Positions 1 to 8,853 of a stretch of 64,000 nucleotides of DNA are shown in pieces. The stretch spans positions 2,356,001 to 2,420,000 of the forward strand of contig OZ220466.1 in the NCBI GenBank assembly GCA_965116055.1, read 5' to 3'. Source of the DNA: Bin55 sp965116055. GTDB taxonomy: Bacteria; Pseudomonadota; Gammaproteobacteria; Pseudomonadales; Azotimanducaceae. The first letter of the stretch is position 1; the number at the start of each line of letters is the position of its first letter. Made by a program: the position numbers and the translations under genes. The notes below the pieces were generated by a model, which worked only from the letters and a program-made list of their open reading frames with translations, had not been told where the DNA came from and searched no databases.

Positions 1-437
1 AACGCTTTCAAGTGTTCTTCGTAGTCGTCCCTGACGGATTATGTTTTTACTTCCACCAACTGATTGAAGATTGAACGAAGCGAGTGCTCAATCTAAAATG
101 CTTGTGGCCATCTCCAAAAACCAATCATCATCTATCTAAGTTACTTTAACGCAACGCGTTGATTCTCTATGGTTTCATCTGTGAATTGTCAGTCTTAAGC
201 TACTTTTAGGAGACTGTCCTTAATGTCGACTGACGAATCCAACATACTTACCTGATATTTTGACGCGTGATGGATCCGGCGCTCCTACATGACCTTTGGC
301 GTATGCCATGAATAGTTGGCATCTAGATTCCGAGTTGTTTGATCAGCCGATCATTGATCATCTATCTTTAACATGAACAACACGTCGCGTTTTCTCACAA
401 ACGAAGTTTGGCTAAGCACCATCGAGCCGTTACGTCC
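1..437. other. Non-coding left edge
   Basis: I see no convincing gene here. A small perfect inverted repeat (ATGCCA ... TGGCAT) lies near 303-322, and GATCA-rich short repeats follow at about 340-360. Either could be a control site for the ATPase gene downstream, but there is no recognisable promoter or operator. Confidence 0.5.
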
Positions 438-1985
438 ATGTTGAAACCCCGATTGCCAATAGGCATTCAGAATTTTCGGGAAATGCGCGAAGATAAGCAT
501 TACTACGTTGATAAAACGGCTTATATCGCGCAACTACTCAGCGACGCGAAACATATATTTCTAGCTCGCCCGCGACGATTCGGTAAGAGTTTGTTCATTG
601 ATACGATGAAGGAACTTTTCGAAGGCAATGAACCATTATTCAAAGGTTTAGCCATTCACCCTCATTGGGATTGGTCCGTCAGTTATCCCATTGTTCGATT
701 GAGTTTCGCTAGCGGAAATTTTGCTTCGCCGGACGATCTGGCGGAGAATGTATCGATGCAATTAAAAGATATCGCAGCTTCGATAACGGATAGGATCAAA
801 CATCCTATTGACCACACGCACTTGGGTAAGCTAGTTCAAAACTTACATGAAATCACAAAACGACGAGTTGTTCTGCTCGTTGACGAATATGACAAACCCA
901 TTCTCGATAACATGACCAATAGGAATATCGCGAGGGCAAATCGGGACTATTTGCGAGGCCTCTATTCGATCATCAAAGACTATGACGCGTACATACACTT
1001 CAGCTTTATAACAGGCGTTAGCAAGTTTTCCAAGGTTAACTTATTCTCAGGTCTCAATAATCTTACAGATATCACCATTGATTCACAATATTCCTCAATC
1101 TGTGGATATACGGAAAAGGATTTGGATCGAATATTTGCGAATGAAATGATCGGCTTAGATCGCCAGCAAATTCGAAACTGGTATAACGGTTACGCTTGGT
1201 TAGGCGATGAAAAAGTATATAACCCATTTGATATTCTCCTATTGTTTCGAAACCGCAAGTTTGGTTTTTACTGGTTCGAGACGGGCACGCCAACTTTCTT
1301 AGTCGATTTACTATTTAGCGAAAAAGTCAGCGCAGTGGACATTCAAGATATGCTTACAAGTGATGAGTTGCTATCGGCATTCGATATAGATCGCATTGCA
1401 CCGGAAGCTCTGTTATTTCAAACGGGATATCTCACTATCACAGGTATTGAACGTCACTTCGACATTGACTCCTATAGACTCAGCTATCCGAACCGAGAAG
1501 TCCGACAAGGACTCAATCGTAGTTTGCTTCGGCACATGATAGGAGGTATACACGCAGACGAATCGCAAATGGTGAAGCTATATGATTTATTGCTCGGTGA
1601 AGATCTCCATGGAGTTCGCGAGCAACTTCATGCTTTTTTCGCCAGCATCCCTTACGAGTGGTTTACGAAAAATAATATAGTAAACTACGAAGGGTACTAT
1701 GCAAACGTCTTCTATTCTTTATTTACAGGTTTAGGATTTAACGTATCGGTAGAAGACAGCACCAATCGCGGACGGTTGGATATGGCGGTACAGTTTAAAG
1801 ATCGCGTCCTTATATTCGAATTCAAGGTTGTAGAACAAGCTGGGAAAGGTTCGGCTATAGCGCAATTGCATGAGAAACAATACGCGCAGAAATTCCAGCG
1901 CCGAGATACGCGAATCTATTTAATTGGCGTTGAGTTCAGTAAGGATACGCGCAACATCATTGGGTTTGATATAGAGAAATTATAA
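438..1985 (+). CDS. AAA-ATPase-like / PD-(D/E)XK nuclease family protein
   Basis: This is a protein of about 515 residues from the family that joins an N-terminal AAA-type NTPase (AAA-ATPase_like, PF09820) to a C-terminal PD-(D/E)XK nuclease-like domain (PF08011). Seen: the typical opening PIGIQ(N)FREMRE followed by YYVDKT, a Walker A-like RRFGKS near residue 52, a Walker B LLVDEYDKP near residue 155, and a C-terminal GRLDMAV ... IFEFKV that fits the D-(E)-x-K nuclease core. I chose ATG 438 because family members start at this point; a TTG at 408 would add ten residues. The cellular role is unknown. Such genes are patchily distributed and occur in multiple copies in symbionts and anaerobes. 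It stands alone, facing the rhomboid gene. Confidence 0.85.
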   Translation: MLKPRLPIGIQNFREMREDKHYYVDKTAYIAQLLSDAKHIFLARPRRFGKSLFIDTMKELFEGNEPLFKGLAIHPHWDWSVSYPIVRLSFASGNFASPDDLAENVSMQLKDIAASITDRIKHPIDHTHLGKLVQNLHEITKRRVVLLVDEYDKPILDNMTNRNIARANRDYLRGLYSIIKDYDAYIHFSFITGVSKFSKVNLFSGLNNLTDITIDSQYSSICGYTEKDLDRIFANEMIGLDRQQIRNWYNGYAWLGDEKVYNPFDILLLFRNRKFGFYWFETGTPTFLVDLLFSEKVSAVDIQDMLTSDELLSAFDIDRIAPEALLFQTGYLTITGIERHFDIDSYRLSYPNREVRQGLNRSLLRHMIGGIHADESQMVKLYDLLLGEDLHGVREQLHAFFASIPYEWFTKNNIVNYEGYYANVFYSLFTGLGFNVSVEDSTNRGRLDMAVQFKDRVLIFEFKVVEQAGKGSAIAQLHEKQYAQKFQRRDTRIYLIGVEFSKDTRNIIGFDIEKL

Positions 1986-2137
1986 CTAAAAATTAGCACA
2001 TTAGGCAGAGATAGGTTTAAAGTTGTATAGAGCCTGTAGCCTGTTGAAAACACCTCAAGTACTTGATTTGACACAAGTTCACAATCATCCGACAGCCGCC
2101 ATACCCTTGTAGTAATCATGCCAACTCAAGCGACATG

Positions 2138-3028
2138 TCAAATGGCGGTAAACCACGCAAACCCAACCAATCCCATCGCAGCCGCTACGCAAAGCCGTTG
2201 CCCCGACTTACCTAACCGCCTAACATCATAACGTGCGACGAAGGCCCCTATGATGAGACCGACCAATAAGCCGAGCAAGTGCCCCCCGATATCCGTATTC
2301 TCGCCTGACGTGCCCATAAAAACGAATAAACCGATAGCGCCCGCAATCGGTAGGTAGTTTAGACGCGCACCCGCGCCTTTTATGAAATTTCTACGCCACG
2401 TAAACCCACACAAAATACCCGCTGCTGCAAAGCAAGCAGTTGACGCGCCGATCGCGTAAAACGAATCGGACCGAAACGATGCGTTTATCAGATTTGCAAT
2501 CGTGCCGCTGACGGTAATTAAAAACCACGCGAGCCCATCGCCAAGATAACGTCCGGTAGCATAACCGAATAGCGCGCCAGTTACTGAGTTCGCCACAATA
2601 TGACCGATACCGGCGTGCAATGTCAACGCCGTAATCGCTAGCCACCATGCTCCATGCTGCACGCCAGTTGCGGACAGCACACCCGTATTGCCTAACGAAA
2701 ACAATTGATCAATGACAAAGATTGACCAGATAACTAGCAGATACCCGAGCGCGCCGCGATAGCCCACGCCAATCGTCGGCAAGACCGCGTACGGGCGATG
2801 TTGTTTCCTGTTTTCTTGATAGTAAATATCCAATTGCACGCGGGCATGCGTCGCAAGCGCTTCTAGCGTCAGCAAACGCCACTCGAATAGCCGGCGCTCA
2901 ATCTTCGTTTCGATTCCCATGGACGTCAACACGAGATCCGATTCAAGAATAGCGCGTCGATTGACGGAACTTTTCACGCAAGTCCACCGGTTCTCAGAAC
3001 CTCGTTCAACATGCCAATCAGAAGACAT
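2138..3028 (-). CDS. Rhomboid-family intramembrane serine protease
   Basis: This is a multi-pass membrane protein of about 296 residues. Seen: a hydrophilic N-terminal stretch of about 90 residues, then hydrophobic segments carrying the rhomboid signature. A conserved His with Asn four residues later (HIVAN, near 143-147) is in the second segment, the catalytic serine is in GAST (near 196), and the catalytic histidine is in GGHLLGLL (near 250). This Ser-His dyad plus H/N pattern is complete, so an active protease in the cytoplasmic membrane is expected. Substrates are unknown. ATG 3028 is preferred over the in-frame TTG one codon upstream. It is divergent from the GCS2-type ligase gene. Confidence 0.9.
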   Translation of the reverse strand: MSSDWHVERGSENRWTCVKSSVNRRAILESDLVLTSMGIETKIERRLFEWRLLTLEALATHARVQLDIYYQENRKQHRPYAVLPTIGVGYRGALGYLLVIWSIFVIDQLFSLGNTGVLSATGVQHGAWWLAITALTLHAGIGHIVANSVTGALFGYATGRYLGDGLAWFLITVSGTIANLINASFRSDSFYAIGASTACFAAAGILCGFTWRRNFIKGAGARLNYLPIAGAIGLFVFMGTSGENTDIGGHLLGLLVGLIIGAFVARYDVRRLGKSGQRLCVAAAMGLVGFAWFTAI

Positions 3029-3106
3029 CAACTACTACCACTTGCACATCAACCTGCCGTATAAACCTTCTTAAAATGACGCGCCACTGCGCTGGCCGGC
3101 GATGAA

Positions 3107-4525
3107 ATGGGTGACGAGATAGACCAACGGCACTTTGAAGCCGATCACTTTAGCCAATTTAGAGCGCGTCTTGAAGAAGAGACTAATCAGCTCGACTCGC
3201 TTTTTAAATACAACCAATTCAGTCAACGCGGCGATATTCTCGGTTTCGAGCTGGAAGTTTGCATCATTGATCAAGAAGGCAATCCATCAGGCATCAATCG
3301 TAAATTCTTAGACCAACTCAACGACCCGCTCGTTGTACCAGAACTTGCGGAATTCAACGTCGAGGCCAATGGTAGCCCTGTCTCGCTTACTGGTCGAGCT
3401 TTTTCGCGTCTTCTCGACGAATTAACCGCGACATGGCATAAGTGCGTCGCAACCGCCGATGACCTTAACGTACGTTTGATCACGATCGGTATTTTGCCAA
3501 CAATCAAGCCGAACATTCTTAACTCTAATCACATGTCCGATATGGTGCGTTATTACGCGCTTAATGATCGCGTCATGAGTTTACGCGACGGCGAACCTCT
3601 TAGTATCGCCATCAAAGGCGATGAATTGCTCAACATGCGCCATGGCGATGTGATGCTTGAGAGCGCAGCCACATCGTTCCAAATCCACCTCCAGTGTAAG
3701 CCGGAACGCGCAACGAGAGACTTCAACGCCGCGCTTGTCGCAAGTGCGCCAATGGTCGCATTGAGTGCAAATTCCCCTTCTCTATTTGGCAAGTTTCTCT
3801 GGCACGAAACACGTATTCCGCTATTTGAGCAGTCGGTGCAACTTGGCAACCGGTATCTTGACCGCGTTAGTTTCGGTTCAGGTTACATTGATGAATCCCT
3901 GAGCGAAGTGTTTCACGAAAATCAGCGAGATCATGTACTTCTATTACCATACGTGCAATCGGACCCTGTAATGAAGTTTGCTCATTTGCGATTTCAGAAC
4001 GGCACGATTTGGCGGTGGAATCGACCGCTGATCGGCTTCGACTATGACGGTCAACCTCACGTTCGCATCGAACATCGCGTCGTGCCTGCTGGTCCGACGT
4101 GTATTGATTGTGTCGCCAATCTGGCGGTGTTCACGGGTCTATTACGCGCGTTTAGCGATGCGACACCAACCATGGCAGAATGCTTAACTTTCGATCAAGT
4201 ACGCGCTAATTTCTATGCGGCAGCAAGGGATGGGTTAGATGCAACTTTTCACTGGACCAACGGCTGTAAAGTCAACGTGCGCGAACTACTCTTGAGCGAC
4301 CTTATTCCTGCAAGCCGCGAAGCACTGTACGGCATACCTTTACCACGTGAGGAGGTCAATCGTTTCCTTGATGTTGTGAAAGAACGGGTGGAATCAAAGC
4401 AAACCGGGGCTCAGTGGCAACGACAATGGATCGACTCGCACCGCCGCGATTTCGCTGCACTGACTCGTCGTTATGCCGATTGCCAAGCAAGCGAAAAGCC
4501 GGTTCACGAATGGTCCCTCTCATGA
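3107..4525 (+). CDS. GCS2-type carboxylate-amine ligase (glutamate-cysteine ligase family)
   Basis: This is a 472-residue ATP-dependent ligase of the GCS2 superfamily (PF04107). Seen: the N-terminal GFELEVCIID strand, which supplies acidic metal/ATP ligands in this fold, then FNVEANGSP, IGILPT, YYALN and the central AATSFQIHLQ segment typical of these ligases. The family includes YbdK-like and plant-type glutamate-cysteine ligases. Many members join an amino acid to a carboxylate, so the exact substrate cannot be read from sequence. It is the first gene of a three-gene run: its stop overlaps the start of the aspartoacylase-like gene (ATGA). That suggests coupled translation and a shared pathway. 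A true glutathione-synthesis role is possible but not shown. Confidence 0.82.
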   Translation: MGDEIDQRHFEADHFSQFRARLEEETNQLDSLFKYNQFSQRGDILGFELEVCIIDQEGNPSGINRKFLDQLNDPLVVPELAEFNVEANGSPVSLTGRAFSRLLDELTATWHKCVATADDLNVRLITIGILPTIKPNILNSNHMSDMVRYYALNDRVMSLRDGEPLSIAIKGDELLNMRHGDVMLESAATSFQIHLQCKPERATRDFNAALVASAPMVALSANSPSLFGKFLWHETRIPLFEQSVQLGNRYLDRVSFGSGYIDESLSEVFHENQRDHVLLLPYVQSDPVMKFAHLRFQNGTIWRWNRPLIGFDYDGQPHVRIEHRVVPAGPTCIDCVANLAVFTGLLRAFSDATPTMAECLTFDQVRANFYAAARDGLDATFHWTNGCKVNVRELLLSDLIPASREALYGIPLPREEVNRFLDVVKERVESKQTGAQWQRQWIDSHRRDFAALTRRYADCQASEKPVHEWSLS

Positions 4526-5484
4526 CGTTTGACATACGTCATGAATTCGACGATGGTCTACTGGAAGTTGAAGCAAAGGATCTTCACCAATGGCTCAGCG
4601 GCCCGACGATTTTCGATTTACGACACCATAGGAAACGGCCCTTTTTTGTGGCGACACTGCTTCACGGCAATGAGACGACGGGTTGGGACGCTACGCGGCA
4701 TTTCATTGAAGCCCATCCTGAAGCCTCGTTCATCTTGCTTGTTGGTAATCCCACGGCCGCCGCTGCAGGCATGCGCCATCTGCCACATGAGATGGACTTC
4801 AATCGCGTCTGGCTTCAGGAACCTTGGTGCTCGACACTACGCGCATTGCTCGCGGATGTTGATCCATGGTGCGGCATCGACATTCATAACAATTCCGGGC
4901 CGAACCCGCATTATTCAGTTGTTACCAATCGGAAAGCCGCAACGCTATCGCTAGCAACGTTATTTAGCAACAAGATCATCTTCACTGACCACACACTTGA
5001 GATTCTGGGACACGCGTTATCCCTGCATTGTCCTGCCCTCACGATTGAAACCGGTACGGTTGACGATCCACGCAGCGAAGAACGCGCATTCAACATGTTA
5101 CACCAACTTAACGAGCTTGACGAAGTGCCCGATGCATCGTTCGACGCCCTTGAGTCCTTCGCCACACTAGGTATCGTCAAAGTCCAACACGAACACGCTG
5201 ATCTCTGCACTTTTCCGCAATTCAGCACAGAACTTGAAGATAAGAGTTTTAGTGTGCTTCCCGCAGGAAGCCGCTTTGCCGAACGCCTTTCCAACGGTTG
5301 GCATCTCACCGTGTCTAACCCGGCGAACAAGCTCGACCTGACATGTGAATACTTCGATTTTCGAGATCAAGGCGTATATCTCAAACAAGATGTCGTGCTC
5401 TCAATGTTCACACGCAAACCACTGCTTGCGTTGCAGGATTGCGTTTGTTATTTCTTAGCAAGCGTAAATCTCACGGATGGGTGA
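4522..5484 (+). CDS. Succinylglutamate desuccinylase/aspartoacylase-family zinc hydrolase
   Basis: This is a protein of about 320 residues in the AstE/AspA branch of the M14 metallopeptidase-like fold. Seen: the zinc ligands HGNE (H48, E51) and DIHNN (H122), the MDFNR substrate-binding motif (near residues 91-95), and a catalytic-type glutamate in TIETG (E176). These enzymes cleave N-acyl amino acids or small amides. I chose ATG 4522 because it overlaps the stop of the preceding ligase gene as ATGA and begins just before the conserved fold. The 3' end overlaps the next gene by eight bases. Pairing an amide-forming ligase with an amide-cleaving enzyme points to one small-molecule pathway, but the substrate is not evident. 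Confidence 0.85.
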   Translation: MTFDIRHEFDDGLLEVEAKDLHQWLSGPTIFDLRHHRKRPFFVATLLHGNETTGWDATRHFIEAHPEASFILLVGNPTAAAAGMRHLPHEMDFNRVWLQEPWCSTLRALLADVDPWCGIDIHNNSGPNPHYSVVTNRKAATLSLATLFSNKIIFTDHTLEILGHALSLHCPALTIETGTVDDPRSEERAFNMLHQLNELDEVPDASFDALESFATLGIVKVQHEHADLCTFPQFSTELEDKSFSVLPAGSRFAERLSNGWHLTVSNPANKLDLTCEYFDFRDQGVYLKQDVVLSMFTRKPLLALQDCVCYFLASVNLTDG

Positions 5485-6583
5485 CGCACGCCGTTACTTC
5501 AGTATAAACGGTGACTTTCAAATGGTGCATGGTCGGTTGTCACAACCGACCATGGCCTATGAAACGTATGGCCGGTTAAACGCCGCGCGAGACAATGGGG
5601 TTCTCATTTTCACAGGACTCTCAGCCTCCGCGCATGTGGCGTCGTCCGAGTTAGACCCGACCGCTGGGTGGTGGGAGGATGTGGTGGGACTTGGCAAACC
5701 CATTGATACTCAACGCATGTTCGTGATTTGTATTTGTTCGCTCGGTAGCTATTTCGGCTCGACATGCCCTGCATCCATCAATCCCGTCACGGGCAAACCA
5801 TATCGTCTAACGTTTCCGGTCTTAACCTTGGAGGATGTTGCGCACGCGGCTCATTGCGTAGTCAAAAGCCTCAATATCGATCGTCTTCACTCAGCAGTCG
5901 GGGCATCCATGGGCGGCATGTCCGCACTCGCTTACGCGTTGATGTATCCGACTGCGGTAAAGACCATGTTGAATATCTCCGCTGCTGCTAACAGTCGCCC
6001 ATTCAGCATCGCCTTGCGGTCATTACAAAGGGAACTAGTGTACAGCGACCCTACATGGCTAAAAGGTAACTACCCAAGCGACGAGCAACCGCTTAAAGGC
6101 ATGCGATTAGCACGCAAACTCGGTATGATCAGTTATCGATCTGCACAAGAGTGGCGTGAGCGTTTCGGTCGCGAGCGCATCACCGACGATAGCCTGGAAT
6201 CGGCGCGGCAACACCCGTTTGGAGTGGATTTCGAAATTGAGGCGTATTTAACCGCGCGTGCGCGATCCTTCACCGAAAGCTTCGACGCGAATTGTTACCT
6301 TTATCTCTCGCGCGCGATGGATTTATTCGACGCGTCTGATCACGGCGGCTCAATCCAGCTAGCTTTCAATACCCTCGGTATCGAACGAGCGACCGTACTC
6401 GGCGTGCAATCCGATTTTTTGTTCCCGCCCGAACAGCAACATGAGTTAAAAAATGCGCTCATCAAAGCTCATATTGAAGTCGACTTCCAAATTCTTGACT
6501 CGATTCAAGGTCACGACTCGTTCCTCGTAGACATGAACCGATTTCGACCGGCCATCGCAGCACACTTCAACACATCAAGTTGA
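5477..6583 (+). CDS. MetX-like homoserine/serine O-acyltransferase (alpha/beta hydrolase fold)
   Basis: This 368-residue member of the MetX family transfers an acetyl or succinyl group to the hydroxyl of homoserine or serine. Seen: the family loop GSTCPASINPVTGKPY, the nucleophile elbow GASMGGM (S144), an acid in GVQSDFLFP and the histidine in IQGHDSF, so the catalytic triad is complete. Two positions differ from textbook homoserine acetyltransferases, which have G-T/S-TGPSS and GGMQ: here they are STCPAS and GGMS. These lie by the substrate pocket, so serine or succinyl specificity is as likely as homoserine acetylation. It overlaps the upstream gene by eight bases and ends the three-gene run, tail-to-tail with the SelD fusion gene. 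Confidence 0.85.
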   Translation: MGDARRYFSINGDFQMVHGRLSQPTMAYETYGRLNAARDNGVLIFTGLSASAHVASSELDPTAGWWEDVVGLGKPIDTQRMFVICICSLGSYFGSTCPASINPVTGKPYRLTFPVLTLEDVAHAAHCVVKSLNIDRLHSAVGASMGGMSALAYALMYPTAVKTMLNISAAANSRPFSIALRSLQRELVYSDPTWLKGNYPSDEQPLKGMRLARKLGMISYRSAQEWRERFGRERITDDSLESARQHPFGVDFEIEAYLTARARSFTESFDANCYLYLSRAMDLFDASDHGGSIQLAFNTLGIERATVLGVQSDFLFPPEQQHELKNALIKAHIEVDFQILDSIQGHDSFLVDMNRFRPAIAAHFNTSS

Positions 6584-6620
6584 TAACCTAGGGTCTGTTG
6601 AAAAAGGTTGGTTAGTGCGG

Positions 6621-8834
6621 TCAACTTCGCACGGCTATTCGCCCTGCTCGCTTCGGCGCTTCATCGACATCACCGATGGTCTGTGCGTATGGATAGCCTA
6701 AAGCTCTCAATTCGTTCACGCACGCTTGCGCGTAGTCTGTTTCAACACCCGCGAGCAACCCACCACTCGTTTGTGGGTCTGCCAACATACGTAGACGAAG
6801 ATCAAGCGATGAGCAATCGTAAACGCAGTCCTGTAATACCCGTTCGTTGTTTGCCTGCAGCGAACTCTCAACGCCTGTAGCGAGCGCATCCAACGCGGTT
6901 GACAATACAGGGATGTCCCTTAGATTCAATGATGCGCTCGCATGCGATGCTCGCAACATTTCACCCAAATGACCTGCTAACCCAAACCCGGTCACATCCG
7001 TGCAAGCCGTTACAGCGTAATCGGCGAATAACCTTACCGCACTGGCGTTGGACTGGTCCATCGTGTGAAGCGCCTGCTCAACCGCCGTTGCGTCGCAACG
7101 CCCATCCATCCCCCCAGCGAGAATCGCACCTACGCCAAGCGGCTTCGTAAGGACTAACGTCTGTCCGGGCTGAAGATTGCTTTTCGTCATAATACTGAAA
7201 CCAGTCGTGCCGACAACAGAAAACCCCACTCCTAGTTCCGTGCCTTCCGCCGAGTGACCGCCGACTAGGGACACACCATCCTCTTTAAACACCGTGAGGG
7301 CCCCACTCATGAGCTGGAATAGATCTTCTTCCATTAGTTCGCTGGCCATGAAGGGAACCGTGACTAAAGCCATAGCAATCTGTGGTTCGCTATTCATCGC
7401 ATACAGGTCGTTCAATGCATGATGCGCGGCAATCCGGCCGAAACGCCAAGGGTCGTCAATCATGGCGCGAAATCCGTCGCAACTCATAGCAAGGACTGCC
7501 GAGCCGAAGTTAACTACGGCTGCGTCCTCACCGATGCCTAGCTGAACGTTTTCGTCGACCGGTATATCTAGCCGTTGCAAGACTCGCTGCAACACATCAG
7601 CCCCGAGTTTGGCGCCGCAGCCGCCGCAACGCATAGTCGCTTCGGGCGCGTCGGTGCGGAGCGAGCCTTGATACTGAAACGACGGCGTCGACATAGCTGG
7701 CAAAACCTGAAACCGTCGCATGAATCGGCGATCAATCCGGTCTTTGTACCGCCAGAGCCAATGGCCAGACGCCTGTAACAAACCGCGTGAAGCAACCGCT
7801 TTACCCGGCGCGAGTCGAAGCAATGCCAGCGCTCGTCGTTGGGCCTTGAATCGCTTTAACTTCATACCCGTCACATGCCGAACAAGGTTTTCTGCAAGAA
7901 ATGGGCCCGCTTTTACAGCGTAAACGCCTGACTTCGGCCGTGGTTGATCAACTAACGACACGATGTCACCAGCACCGAATACATTTGGCGCCGTTTGAGC
8001 CTGCAAGTATCGATTAACGGCGATAAAGCCTTCGTCATCAACACTAAAGCCCGATCGATGAATCCAATCCGGCGCCATAACGCCGGTCGCGCTAAACGCA
8101 TGCGCACAAGCAATAACCGAGCCGTCCTGATTTCTCAATTCGATGAAATCGTGAGGCGACCCGCGTTTGGCAGACACCACCTCAAATCCTAATTCGAGCT
8201 CAATAGCGTTGTTATGTAGGGCGTCATAGACATCTTCACGAACCCCGTCGCCGTGATCTAGAACTAATTCAGGCGCACGGGTAACCAACGTGATCTGACA
8301 TTCGGACCCTAGTCGTTGTCGCAGCGCTAGCACCAGTTCGACGCTGCCCGGACCTCCGCCAATCACCACAATGCGTGCATCCGTAAGGCGAGTCAGATGC
8401 TCCAGGGTGTTTGGCCATCGTTTGAGGAACCGTCCGATGGGTTTCACCGGTTCGATTAAATTCCCGCCAGGAATGGGCAAGGTGCAATCACCACCGGTAT
8501 TGAGAGACAGCACATCGAAACGGATCGGCACTCGATCCCCGCTTAAATGAACGCGTTGCTCGCTTAGATCGACATACTCAACGTCACCTTCAATAAATCG
8601 ACTTTGGGCGAATCGAGCAAGTTTCAGCAAATCAATGACCATATCGCGGCGTTCGTACTCGCCTGCGATAAAGCCTGGCAACATGCCGGTATACGGGGAC
8701 TCGCTCTCCCGGCTGATCAACGTCACGCGCACGCCAGGTTCGGGCTTCATCCCGAACCGACGTATGACCTGGACGTGTGCGTGACCACCGCCAATGAGCA
8801 GCAGATCGCGCAGATAAGGTTCGTTAGTTTTCAC
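6621..8834 (-). CDS. selD: FAD-dependent oxidoreductase fused to selenide, water dikinase (SelD)
   Basis: This is a two-domain protein of 737 residues. The N-terminal part (about 1-380) is an NDH-2-like pyridine nucleotide-disulfide oxidoreductase, with FAD motif GGGHAH (15-20), NAD motif GGGPGS (159-164) and a second FAD motif GAGD (287-290). The C-terminal part (about 400-735) is selenide, water dikinase, which makes selenophosphate from selenide and ATP. Its catalytic Cys-x-x-Lys is present in CGGCGAK (C406, K409), followed by GIGEDAAV. The catalytic residue is cysteine, not selenocysteine. This fusion is known in cyanobacteria and some proteobacteria. No other selenium gene is visible in the window. 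The start is a GTG; the ribosome site is weak. Confidence 0.93.
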   Translation of the reverse strand: MKTNEPYLRDLLLIGGGHAHVQVIRRFGMKPEPGVRVTLISRESESPYTGMLPGFIAGEYERRDMVIDLLKLARFAQSRFIEGDVEYVDLSEQRVHLSGDRVPIRFDVLSLNTGGDCTLPIPGGNLIEPVKPIGRFLKRWPNTLEHLTRLTDARIVVIGGGPGSVELVLALRQRLGSECQITLVTRAPELVLDHGDGVREDVYDALHNNAIELELGFEVVSAKRGSPHDFIELRNQDGSVIACAHAFSATGVMAPDWIHRSGFSVDDEGFIAVNRYLQAQTAPNVFGAGDIVSLVDQPRPKSGVYAVKAGPFLAENLVRHVTGMKLKRFKAQRRALALLRLAPGKAVASRGLLQASGHWLWRYKDRIDRRFMRRFQVLPAMSTPSFQYQGSLRTDAPEATMRCGGCGAKLGADVLQRVLQRLDIPVDENVQLGIGEDAAVVNFGSAVLAMSCDGFRAMIDDPWRFGRIAAHHALNDLYAMNSEPQIAMALVTVPFMASELMEEDLFQLMSGALTVFKEDGVSLVGGHSAEGTELGVGFSVVGTTGFSIMTKSNLQPGQTLVLTKPLGVGAILAGGMDGRCDATAVEQALHTMDQSNASAVRLFADYAVTACTDVTGFGLAGHLGEMLRASHASASLNLRDIPVLSTALDALATGVESSLQANNERVLQDCVYDCSSLDLRLRMLADPQTSGGLLAGVETDYAQACVNELRALGYPYAQTIGDVDEAPKRAGRIAVRS

Positions 8835-8853
8835 GAGCGAAGCCCGTGAATAG

